64,000 nucleotides of DNA, taken from positions 1 through 64,000 of the forward strand of contig JAFGQN010000242.1 of the NCBI GenBank assembly GCA_016935665.1, given 5' to 3'. The notes under the pieces are model-generated. The model saw nothing but the letters and a program-made list of their open reading frames with translations, had not been told where the DNA came from and did no database searches. Source of the DNA: Deltaproteobacteria bacterium (GTDB lineage: Bacteria; Myxococcota_A; Polyangia; JAAYKL01). The position numbers were made by a program, and so were the translations under genes. Each line of letters begins with the position of its first letter. Positions within the stretch are counted from its first letter, which is position 1. Positions 53,395 to 64,000 of the stretch are shown piece after piece.

Positions 53395-54867
53395 TTACTC
53401 AGCCGCGACGTCGCCTTTGGGTTTATTGGCCTTGTATTCGTTGAACTCTGCTTCAGGATCCACACCACGTGCGGTGAACGGAGATACAGGCTCACGTGAA
53501 CAGTTGTCATTCAACGGACCAAACATATTCTCCTGCTCTTCTTCCATCACCTTCAGCACTTTGGCCATTTCTTCCAAACGCGACAGATACGCGTTGAAAT
53601 GGGACTGCGAAGCGTTCTGCAGGATGGTTTTCTTGGAAAGATCGCCAACAGGAATCACGTACTCACCCGGTTCGGTTGTAAGTTTGTCATCGGCGCCCTC
53701 TGGGTTGTAAACAGTCAATTCACCGCTGAATCCACCCACTTTATCCTGAATCTGTACCTTGTCACCATTCAGTGCGCCAAGAATAACAATGTTGGCTGTC
53801 AAGGCGTTATTGTTATTTGTATCTCTGCTGAAACGCACCCCATATTGGGTTTGCAGCAATTTCTGGAACTCGGCGCCAGCTACGGTTAACGCTTTTTCGT
53901 CGTTATTGGTGGCAGCGCGATGGTCTGCAATCATCGTCGACAAGGTATCCCAATTGCGATACAGATTGGCCATCATTTGAACAACCAGCGGATTGAGGGT
54001 TTTAAAATTCCGATCGGTAAACAGCCGTGCATCAAACGGATTGCCTTTTACCTTCTGCGCCAGCAGTGCAATGTGACTTTTGTTGAATTTTTTCTGTCGT
54101 GCATCGGCCAAAGCCGTATTCACAGCGGCCTGTACTTCGCCATGTAAATTACGCAATTCCTTCATTTCGTATTGGATAATCCACGCATCACGAAGTACTT
54201 TATTGAGCATGGCGCGCTGATTTACTGCCAGACCGGCCCCGTACCCAATTCCGAAAAATACAACTCCCAGTATTGCGCTGATTACCAGTGCAGCTTTGGT
54301 ATTTTTTACAGGTGCAATATCTCCCAGTCCGCCAACAGCCATATCGCCGGCGTGATCTGCGGGGATACTGTACGAGCCAGGCGCCGGCCCACCTTCTGTG
54401 GCGAAGGGATCGCGGGCCATCTCTTTGGCCCGTTCCGCTTCCTGTTGTTTTCTTATAAAGTCCGGTACATTTCCACCCGTCGCAGCACCGGGGGCGGGCA
54501 TGGCCTGCCCCATCCCTGGAAGTCCGCCACCAACGGTTTTTTGGCCCATTCCAGGAAGTCCACCACCAACGGGTCGCTGACCGATTCCGGGAAGTCCACC
54601 AGCGGGTGCGGGTTTGGATGTGAGCCCGGGCAATCCGCCACCAGCGGGTCTCTGACCGATCCCTGGAAGACCACCGGCAGGTGCGGTTGAAGTCAGTCCA
54701 GGAAGTCCACCGCCCGGTCTGGCGCCCAACCCGGGGAGTCCGCCGCCTGGGGGGCGAGAACCAAGGCCGGGCAATCCACCTGCTGCTGGAACGGTACTGG
54801 TTGGTTGTACTGGAGCACCTGCAGGAGATGCGCTCGTTTGTCCTAAGTTTTTCTGATCGTTGCTCAA
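53395..54867 (-). CDS. Membrane protein with GGLPG-repeat N-terminus
   Basis: The 490-residue protein starts with TTG 54867, seven bases after GGAGG. Residues about 29-125 contain eight GGLPG(L/I/M) repeats, about 12 residues apart, Pro/Gly-rich and surely disordered. One membrane helix follows (about 193-216, ALVISAILGVVFFGIGYGAG). The C-terminal 270 residues are helical and presumably periplasmic. I recognise no family. The arrangement (cytosolic disordered repeats, one helix, periplasmic part) suggests a scaffold or secretion role, but that is guesswork. Confidence 0.75.
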   Translation of the reverse strand: MSNDQKNLGQTSASPAGAPVQPTSTVPAAGGLPGLGSRPPGGGLPGLGARPGGGLPGLTSTAPAGGLPGIGQRPAGGGLPGLTSKPAPAGGLPGIGQRPVGGGLPGMGQKTVGGGLPGMGQAMPAPGAATGGNVPDFIRKQQEAERAKEMARDPFATEGGPAPGSYSIPADHAGDMAVGGLGDIAPVKNTKAALVISAILGVVFFGIGYGAGLAVNQRAMLNKVLRDAWIIQYEMKELRNLHGEVQAAVNTALADARQKKFNKSHIALLAQKVKGNPFDARLFTDRNFKTLNPLVVQMMANLYRNWDTLSTMIADHRAATNNDEKALTVAGAEFQKLLQTQYGVRFSRDTNNNNALTANIVILGALNGDKVQIQDKVGGFSGELTVYNPEGADDKLTTEPGEYVIPVGDLSKKTILQNASQSHFNAYLSRLEEMAKVLKVMEEEQENMFGPLNDNCSREPVSPFTARGVDPEAEFNEYKANKPKGDVAAE

Positions 54868-55084
54868 CGTATTCCTCCCAAGCTGCTAATAGCCTGATAT
54901 GTTGGCTAAGTGCCAAACGGTGGTTTGGTCGGGCAAAGATTACTTACATTTACACTTCCTTGTCAAGGCATCTCATCGTATAAAGTGAGGTAAATCATAT
55001 GCTTGTGAGCGAACAAATTTACTCACAGAGTAACTTAACAGAATCATCACAACACCAGAGGTTACCAAAAGGCACGCCTTATAA

Positions 55085-55777
55085 ATGATTAAATTGAAAA
55101 TAACCCAAATAACCAAAGGAAGCGCCATCTGGTTAATTCTCGTTGGGGCACTCATTTCGGTCAATGTCCAGGCATACAAAGGGGCGCTGGGCATCAGTGG
55201 CCAGACAGGAATATCGTTCCTCCCCACCAAAAAATTGAATTCACCGGAGAGCATCCCCGGCCTGACCGGTGGGATCAGAGTATTTTTCGGAATCACCAAT
55301 GCCATTGGAATCGAAGCGGCATTTAGCGGCGCCATATATCAGAATTACACACCAACCATCAGTCAATCCGTCGCAGATGAAAACGGTCAGGAGGGCGCCC
55401 CGAACATCATATCTCTCACTCCCATCGAAAGGCCACAACAGCAACAGTATTCCATAGGCCTGATTTACAATTTTGACAATTATCGTCTGATTCCCAGTTT
55501 CAGTCTGGGAGTTGCCCGTACCGTAACAGGTGCACGCTCGGTGTCTTACGGCGAATCGTTTCCGGACAACCATCTGTACATTTCCGGTGCCCTGGATTTT
55601 AAGATTACCCCCAGAGTCTGGGCCGGCATGAGCGTCCGTATCAACACCCCCATTTCCGACAATCTGCCGCCGACCATCGCATACGGCGGTTCCTCCTGCA
55701 TATTGCTGCGCATGTCATACGTATGGCGAATTCGCCGTTATGATTCGCAGCAGAAACGGGGCAAATCCAGATTATGA
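55085..55777 (+). CDS. Outer-membrane barrel-like protein
   Basis: The 230-residue protein has a signal peptide ending about VQA, then alternating strands with GGIRVFFGI, GIEAAFSGAIY, YSIGLIYNF, LIPSFSLGVA and LLRMSYVWRI, the pattern of a small eight-stranded barrel as in OmpW/OmpA barrels. It ends in a basic tail. The next gene overlaps by four bases. Start ATG 55085 has no strong SD. Confidence 0.65.
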   Translation: MIKLKITQITKGSAIWLILVGALISVNVQAYKGALGISGQTGISFLPTKKLNSPESIPGLTGGIRVFFGITNAIGIEAAFSGAIYQNYTPTISQSVADENGQEGAPNIISLTPIERPQQQQYSIGLIYNFDNYRLIPSFSLGVARTVTGARSVSYGESFPDNHLYISGALDFKITPRVWAGMSVRINTPISDNLPPTIAYGGSSCILLRMSYVWRIRRYDSQQKRGKSRL

Positions 55778-56523
55778 ACAAATTCACGCCACTCATGATA
55801 ACCCTGATTTTCCCCACGTTTATCGCATGTGCCCGCGGCACGTCCATTACATCGCCACCACATCACGGCGCATTTTTTCGAACGAACTGGCAGCCACTCC
55901 ATCAGGACTCAAACAGCAAAGCGACGTCTGTGAGGAATTCCACAAGGGACAAAAAGAATGCGGGCCTTGTGGCTTCCCGGCGAGAGGCAATCGTTCGAGA
56001 GTCATTGAAACTCTATCACAGCGGTAAATCGGCAAAACACTATGGCGCCCCGGATGTGTATTCCGTTTTTCAATCCGCCGGACTGACCGGTTGCATCGCC
56101 GCATCGGACGATGCGCCTGACATCGTGAAAAAGGCAACCCGGGCCAATGCATATTTCACCCGGGAAAAACCCCAGTCTGGCGATATTGTCCTGTTTCACA
56201 ATCAGTACGATCGCAATCGCAACGGCAAATCCGACGATTGGTTCACCGGGGCGGCCATCATCATTGAAGCAGGACGTCGCACCCATACGGCCGTCACCCG
56301 AACATCGGGGGTCCCAAGACTCATCCGGATTTCTCCCAGAGGACCAATGGTTCGGGAGTTTAGAGGAAAATCGGTCAACAGCTACGTAAAAATTCCCGAT
56401 GCGCACGACCCCACCGATGCCCAATATCTGTCGGGACAGCTGTATGCGGGGTTCGTGGATATTGACGCGTTTTTGCGCACCTGTTCCCGGCAGGCCGACG
56501 AATTCCATTCAGTTCAGGAGTAG
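55774..56523 (+). CDS. Lipoprotein with NlpC/CHAP-like region
   Basis: The 249-residue product starts with ATGA overlap after the barrel gene. A short signal peptide IFPTFIAC gives the lipidated Cys. A region about residues 95-200 (GAPDVYSVFQSAGL, KPQSGDIVLFHNQYDRNRN, AAIIIEA) resembles NlpC/P60 or CHAP cysteine peptidases, including GDIVLF. But where a catalytic Cys is usual (before S in DCSG) the sequence has VYS, so it may be inactive or another fold. Its stop is followed by the SD of tlyA. Confidence 0.55.
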   Translation: MNKFTPLMITLIFPTFIACARGTSITSPPHHGAFFRTNWQPLHQDSNSKATSVRNSTRDKKNAGLVASRREAIVRESLKLYHSGKSAKHYGAPDVYSVFQSAGLTGCIAASDDAPDIVKKATRANAYFTREKPQSGDIVLFHNQYDRNRNGKSDDWFTGAAIIIEAGRRTHTAVTRTSGVPRLIRISPRGPMVREFRGKSVNSYVKIPDAHDPTDAQYLSGQLYAGFVDIDAFLRTCSRQADEFHSVQE

Positions 56524-56526
56524 CGA

Positions 56527-57267
56527 ATGTCCAGACAACGTATAGATAAACTGCTGGTGGAGTTGCAATTGGCGCCCACGCGCCAGAAAGCCCAGGCGCT
56601 ACTGATGGCGGGCCAGGTGCTGGTGAACGAAACAGCCGTTACCAAAGCCGGCACTATGGTCAACCGCGATGCCAGTATTCGGATCCGTGGCGAACAAAAT
56701 CCATATGTCTCACGGGGCGGTATTAAAATGGCGGGAGCCCTGGAGCTGCTTCACATTGATGTATCCGGGAAAATCATTCTGGACATCGGCGCCTCCACTG
56801 GCGGCTTCACCGATTGCTGCCTGCAAAAAGGCGCCATCAAGTCCTATGCGGTCGATGTGGGTACCAATCAGCTGGATTACAGCTTGCGAAAAGACAATAG
56901 AGTCGTTTGCATGGAGCAAACCAACGCCAAAGAAATCGTGCCAGACATGTTTTCACCCGGCCCCAACTTTGCAGTAATCGATGTGTCGTTTATTTCCATC
57001 ACCAAAATTCTGGCCCAGGTGGTGCAGTGCCTCGATGACTCCGCCGAAATTCTCGCCATGGTAAAGCCGCAGTTTGAAGTGGGCAAAGACCGTGTGGGCA
57101 AAGGGGGCGTTGTGCGCAGCGACACCGATCGCATGGCCGCCGTGCAAAAAGTAATTGATAACGCGACCGCCCTGGGTCTGACGGTTGTTGATCAGGCAGA
57201 TGCAGTAATCAGCGGCCCCAAAGGCAATCGGGAAGTATTTGTGCTTTTGAAGAAAAACCAACGTTGA
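56527..57267 (+). CDS. tlyA: TlyA-family rRNA 2'-O-methyltransferase
   Basis: The 246-residue protein has an N-terminal S4 RNA-binding domain (RIDKLLVELQLAPTRQKAQALL) and a FtsJ-like methyltransferase domain: SRGGIKMAGAL, LDIGASTGGFTDC (SAM binding), VDVGTNQL, IDVSFISI and VKPQFEVGKDRVGKGG. Homologues methylate 16S/23S rRNA. AGGAG lies six bases before ATG 56527, spanning the previous stop, so it may be coupled. Confidence 0.95.
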   Translation: MSRQRIDKLLVELQLAPTRQKAQALLMAGQVLVNETAVTKAGTMVNRDASIRIRGEQNPYVSRGGIKMAGALELLHIDVSGKIILDIGASTGGFTDCCLQKGAIKSYAVDVGTNQLDYSLRKDNRVVCMEQTNAKEIVPDMFSPGPNFAVIDVSFISITKILAQVVQCLDDSAEILAMVKPQFEVGKDRVGKGGVVRSDTDRMAAVQKVIDNATALGLTVVDQADAVISGPKGNREVFVLLKKNQR

Positions 57268-57279
57268 AGCGAGCAATCA

Positions 57280-58188
57280 ATGATTATTGTCGGAATCGAT
57301 GAAAATGGTTTGGGACCGGTACTCGGACCACTGGTGGTAACCGCATGTGCGTTTCGAGCGCGGATATACTCGGAGGATGAATTCTGGGCTCTGTCCGACA
57401 AGTCCCTTTTGGCCGACGACTCCAAAGTGGTCTTTAAAAAAAATCAAAAAGCAAAGGCAGAAACGGCGGTACTGAAATGGCTCAATCTGTTTGCGCTATC
57501 GCCATCGGATGCCCATGAACTGTACTCTCAAGTGTGTATGCCACTCCCCCTTCCCTGCCCCGCCGACAATGCCCACGTATGTCGACCGCCCAAAGCGTTG
57601 GCAATCCCCCAATACAACGCGTCGGAGTTCCACGTATCCGAACACATTGCGGCGCGCTTTGAAACAGCCGGAATTCACCCACTTTCCGCTGTTGCATTTA
57701 CCGTTTGCCCCGGAAGCTACAACGACGCACTGGACTCTGGAGAGCGCAACAAGCTGCAGCTCGATTTTGAACTGATGCTGCAACTGGTAAATCAACTGAA
57801 AAACAACCACCCAAACGAACCCATCCTCGCTTTATGCGGCAAAGTGGGTGGCACCCGCTGCTACAGCCCCTGGTTCGCTGCTGCAGGCGCCGGCGCCATC
57901 ACCATTCTGGAGGAAAACCGGGACAGAAGCCGGTACCAACTCTATGGAAACTGCCAAATGGCATTCATCAAAGACGGCGACAGCGCCCATCTGCCCATCG
58001 CCGTAGCGTCCATGGTTGGCAAGTACCTCAGAGAACTCCAAATGACCGAAATCAACGAACGCCTGCGCCAGGGCCAGCCCCACATCAGCGGCTATCGCGA
58101 CCTCAAAACCAAAGGCTTCATTACCGAAACCGAAACCATCCGAAACTCATTGGGAATCCCCGACCGCTGCTTCATTCGAAATTGCTGA
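57280..58188 (+). CDS. RNase HII-like protein, divergent
   Basis: The 302-residue protein opens with IVGIDENGLGPVLGPLVVTA, close to the DE(A/G)GRGPLAGP motif with two catalytic acidic residues of RNase HII. A C-terminal LPIAVASMVGKYLRE corresponds to the PIAAASIxAKVxRD motif, and an Asp just before it may be the third acidic ligand. It is longer than typical RNase HII (about 200) with inserts around residues 95-115 and 160-200. It may remove RNA from RNA-DNA hybrids, or be a specialised relative. It directly follows tlyA and precedes the tRNAs. Confidence 0.65.
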   Translation: MIIVGIDENGLGPVLGPLVVTACAFRARIYSEDEFWALSDKSLLADDSKVVFKKNQKAKAETAVLKWLNLFALSPSDAHELYSQVCMPLPLPCPADNAHVCRPPKALAIPQYNASEFHVSEHIAARFETAGIHPLSAVAFTVCPGSYNDALDSGERNKLQLDFELMLQLVNQLKNNHPNEPILALCGKVGGTRCYSPWFAAAGAGAITILEENRDRSRYQLYGNCQMAFIKDGDSAHLPIAVASMVGKYLRELQMTEINERLRQGQPHISGYRDLKTKGFITETETIRNSLGIPDRCFIRNC

Positions 58189-58217
58189 AATAAATTAAAA
58201 AAATCCAATTCATTTGC

Positions 58218-58244
58218 TTGACACATCACATCCGGACATATAAA
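58218..58244 (+). promoter_or_regulatory. Probable tRNA promoter
   Basis: TTGACA (58218-58223) and TATAAA (58239-58244) with a 15-base spacer, 15 bases before tRNA-Gln. The short spacer is a weakness; the hexamers are near consensus. Confidence 0.65.
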
Positions 58245-58259
58245 TAAGCTGCCTGTGAT

Positions 58260-58330
58260 TCGGGAATCGTCTAACGGCAGGACGACGGGTTCTGGCCCCG
58301 TTAATCTAGGTTCGAATCCTAGTTCCCGAG
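58260..58330 (+). tRNA. tRNA-Gln (CUG)
   Basis: The acceptor pairs TCGGGAA with TTCCCGA, discriminator G. The anticodon arm is ACGGG with loop TTCTGGC, anticodon CTG, and CCCGT. The T arm is CTAGG/CCTAG around TTCGAAT. No CCA is encoded. Confidence 0.95.
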
Positions 58331-58338
58331 CAAATTTG

Positions 58339-58411
58339 GGCCCCATCGTCTAGTGGCCCAGGACACCGGCCTCTCACGCCGGTAACAGGGGTTCGAGTCC
58401 CCTTGGGGTCA
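58339..58411 (+). tRNA. tRNA-Glu (CUC)
   Basis: The acceptor pairs GGCCCCA with TGGGGTC (one G-U), discriminator A. The anticodon stem CCGGC/GCCGG holds loop CTCTCAC, anticodon CTC. T arm AGGGG/CCCCT with loop TTCGAGT. No CCA is encoded. It starts eight bases after tRNA-Gln. Confidence 0.95.
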
Positions 58412-58413
58412 AG

Positions 58414-58448
58414 GCTCTGAAATCGTTTGGATTTCAGGGCTTTTTTTT
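58414..58448 (+). terminator. Intrinsic terminator after the tRNAs
   Basis: GCTCTGAAATC and GATTTCAGGGC form an 11-bp stem (one G-U) with a 5-base loop, followed by eight T. It ends the tRNA transcript. Confidence 0.92.
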
Positions 58449-58658
58449 CGTCTGGAATTTACCTGAAATTTTGTTGTGCAAGCGCTGTGTAAGTATTTTG
58501 AAGCAACAGATGTTCATTTATCATCGTGCCATAGCGTTGCCGTACAGCGGCACCACCGATGCTCTGGATCATATTCCATGGCGCTACCAAATGGTCCGCT
58601 AAACGCATTGATGGTGACGGCACAACCTTCGTCATGCGTTTGCTCATCGGCGCGAAAA

Positions 58659-62120
<3,462 letters not shown>

Positions 62121-62581
62121 TCACATTCCGCATTGACTACAATTTGAAGTTTCACCGGACTTATTGTCGCGTTCCGCATCAAGTGCAGAACTGTACAATT
62201 TATTGGCAGTGGCATCGAAGCACCAATAAAGAACGGAAAATAATTCTTTTTTTGAATCCCCCCCGGCTTTTTCCCGCCGCCAATCGGCCAAATACCCGCC
62301 ATCCCCAGGCTCAACAAGCGCATTATCGGATTCGACATCACCTGGCAACGCCAGTCCTTCGACCTCAGTCTCTTGCTCTCTGGGCAACAAAGGGGGACGT
62401 AGTCAGGCAGATCACTGGCCAGTCCAATGCCACCATATCTTGTGGTGCAACGTGTTGCCAACCATACAATATGCTGTGTTTCGCTTTCAAATTTTCTGAA
62501 AAACCGAGGTTTCTTCTCAGGGTCCAACTTGGTTACGTCCCCTATTGCCCTACGTCCCCTATTGCCACTATTGCCACCTAT

Positions 62582-63016
62582 TCTCAAACAATGTCACAGA
62601 TATTTCTCTGGCTGCCGAAAAGGGAGGGGAACGCCAGTTCCTGCCAGAGCCGGAACGCCTTAAAGACAAGATGCTGCTTGCCCATCGCGGATACGAAGAA
62701 ACATTCTATTGTGATGATGTTGCAGAACGCGGGCGGAAATTTTATCATCCGTTTCAAAGGAACCTGCAACCCGACGGTTATCGCCGTACGCGGTGCGGAT
62801 TTGCGCAGAATAAACATCAAACAGATGCCACTGAAAAAGGCAGTCAAAACGTTTCGCAGGCAAACGGTGGAGATGGATGTCTGCTGGAATAAGGGACAAC
62901 GGACCATCCCGCTGAGGGGGATAATCACACGGAATCCCGAGGTTTTCTATCCCAAAATGCGGGAATGGCTCTTCCGGGTAGAGACAGAATCCTCGGAAGC
63001 AGAAACTGCGGGATAG
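62582..63016 (+). pseudogene. IS4-family transposase, frameshifted fragment
   Basis: One frame reads DKMLLAHRGYEET, then near 62722 another frame takes over with MLQNAGGNFIIRFKGTCNPT and KKAVKTFRRQTVEM. Together these follow the middle-to-late part of an IS4-type DDE transposase (HRGYE, GGxFIIRxKxxxNPT). The N-terminal part is missing and a frameshift is present, so it is dead. Confidence 0.7.
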
Positions 63017-63079
63017 TACCAATATTCGTCATTGAATGGAGGCGGCTACTCTACATTGAGGATTTAAACAGGTGACGCG

Positions 63080-63823
63080 CTAACAACCGCATTTATCCAG
63101 GCAAAAAGCGCCGGCAAAACCGATACAGGCGGAACATATGAATACATTTGTGACACATGCAGCGCCACATGCTGCAATATAATACCATGGCACTGTGTCT
63201 GAAATGCAATTCCACGCGCAACCAACACTGCAGCGGCGATAAATATCATCTTTTTGCAACACGATGCCATCTTCAACCTCGTCAACCTCATTGTTGGCAT
63301 AGTGTATGGTTTTGATTATCTCGCCAAATTCTGAATACAGTCTGAGGGTTCCATTAAGCTGTGGAATTTCATCATTCTCTGAATTCATCTGCAGGTCGCT
63401 GGAATCAATAACAATCGATTTTAAAACGTTCAAATTGGCATCCAGATAGGCCATAAATGACATTGATATTCCGTTGTGAGAAATTGGTACACTTACCGCA
63501 GTCATGTCAAGGTCCGAGTACTCGAGGTATTGTGCGTTATTGACCAGTATTTCATCAAAACTATCGCTGAGATTTTCAATGTATCCTTCCTGGTTCAACG
63601 CCTGCAATCGTGCATCACCCGTTACCAACGGAAGCGCAAAATCCGAGAGACATTCCTCAGAGGTTGATGGCGAGTAATTCTCTGATACCTCGTCGGTATT
63701 GGGGCTTAAAATTTTTTGCTCCAAATTTCCTTGTTTCGAAGTTCGATCGCAACCGACAAGCGCAAATATGAAAGAAGTTAAAGTGATAGTTGACAGTATA
63801 CGTTTTAATGATTTTTTTTTCAT
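63080..63823 (-). CDS. Lipoprotein with Cys-rich hydrophobic C-terminus
   Basis: The 247-residue protein starts at ATG 63823 (AAAGGG seven bases before). Signal peptide LTSFIFALVGC gives lipidated Cys25. The middle part is soluble and acidic. The C-terminal 50 residues are hydrophobic with about 10 cysteines (CSVGCAWNC, AACGAACVTN, CSACIGFAG, CLDKCGC). This pattern recalls halocin C8-like Cys-rich bacteriocin domains; homology is not shown. It could be a toxin-like peptide fused to a lipoprotein carrier, or a disulfide-rich membrane-active tail. The region is more AT-rich than its neighbours, which hints at recent acquisition. Confidence 0.6.
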   Translation of the reverse strand: MKKKSLKRILSTITLTSFIFALVGCDRTSKQGNLEQKILSPNTDEVSENYSPSTSEECLSDFALPLVTGDARLQALNQEGYIENLSDSFDEILVNNAQYLEYSDLDMTAVSVPISHNGISMSFMAYLDANLNVLKSIVIDSSDLQMNSENDEIPQLNGTLRLYSEFGEIIKTIHYANNEVDEVEDGIVLQKDDIYRRCSVGCAWNCISDTVPWYYIAACGAACVTNVFICSACIGFAGAFCLDKCGC

Positions 63824-63870
63824 GGTTTAACCCTTTTGTAAATTGTTTGATGGCTAAAGACACAAATAGA

Positions 63871-63876
63871 ATTATA
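63871..63876 (-). promoter_or_regulatory. Perfect -10 box for the Cys-rich lipoprotein gene
   Basis: TATAAT reads on the minus strand at 63876-63871, about 48 bases before the start codon of the gene at 63823. No good -35 box is seen at 17 bases, so activation or an extended -10 may be used. Confidence 0.5.
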
Positions 63877-64000
63877 ATGGGAACAATTGTGCTATTTGAC
63901 ATTCTCCTTTCTGCCTGCGTATTATTTCAGGTCTGTCTACAATGTAGACTTTGTACCAACGGTTTTTAAGTCAGTGATAATCAGCCTCATATCATCTTGT

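Noticed and set aside
62121-62390. A short minus-strand frame with a Cys-containing end near the beta-galactosidase start.
   Set aside because: No RBS, no recognisable fold, and it overlaps repetitive intergenic sequence; not enough support.

Overview
The window looks like a chromosomal segment of a Gram-negative bacterium of the Myxococcota/Bradymonadota (former Deltaproteobacteria) kind. The evidence is indirect: a huge EGF-repeat surface lipoprotein, an OmpA protein with thrombospondin type 3 repeats, several lipoproteins with Asp/Ser/Gly spacers, a eukaryote-like Ser/Thr kinase, a DUF342/FapA-like protein and TlyA. No rRNA or species marker is present, so the assignment is tentative.

Layout. 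1-3085: two lipoproteins among mobile-element debris. 3086-12810: a 2660-residue Ca-binding adhesin-like protein, translationally coupled to an OmpA/TSP3 protein; the pair is bracketed by two remnants of the same transposase. 13822-15695 (minus strand): promoter, cobalamin riboswitch, a 51-residue peptide gene too small for ordinary ORF cut-offs, and a radical SAM/SPASM enzyme whose start overlaps the peptide's stop. This is the most interesting system here: a candidate vitamin B12-controlled RiPP. 16105-22203: two sensor kinases around a FapA-like protein. 22533-24392: a small monooxygenase-like protein and a second radical SAM enzyme. 24680-29240: cell-wall enzymes (L,D-transpeptidase, M23 peptidase) and small proteins. 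29378-34068: an operon of peptidase T, Ser/Thr kinase, Yip1-like membrane protein and PHP phosphoesterase. 35252-39920: a large membrane protein with a probable C-terminal frameshift, an ATP-grasp acyl-CoA-synthetase-like protein and an SDR oxidoreductase.

40107-41731 is an IS5-type element with 15-bp terminal repeats, whose transposase is interrupted by a nested REP/RAYT module. Next to it are pseB and pseC (first steps of pseudaminic acid synthesis). 44328-46607 holds a LysM/M15-like protein and a von Willebrand-type lipoprotein. 47453-53043 is a tight housekeeping operon: site-2 protease, scpA, scpB (with unusual acidic extensions), pdxJ, acpS, nnr. After a 13-bp tandem repeat come a GGLPG-repeat membrane protein (minus strand) and a run of barrel protein, lipoprotein, tlyA, an RNase HII-like protein and tRNA-Gln/tRNA-Glu with a terminator. 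The right end holds a lipid-anchored GH2 beta-galactosidase, an IS4 transposase remnant and a lipoprotein with a Cys-rich hydrophobic tail.

A theme of the window is the cell surface: at least six probable lipoproteins, several peptidoglycan enzymes, Ca-binding repeats and sugar metabolism for surface glycans. A second theme is degraded mobile DNA, found at 1-3 kb, 12.9-13.7 kb, 40-41.7 kb and 62.6-63 kb.
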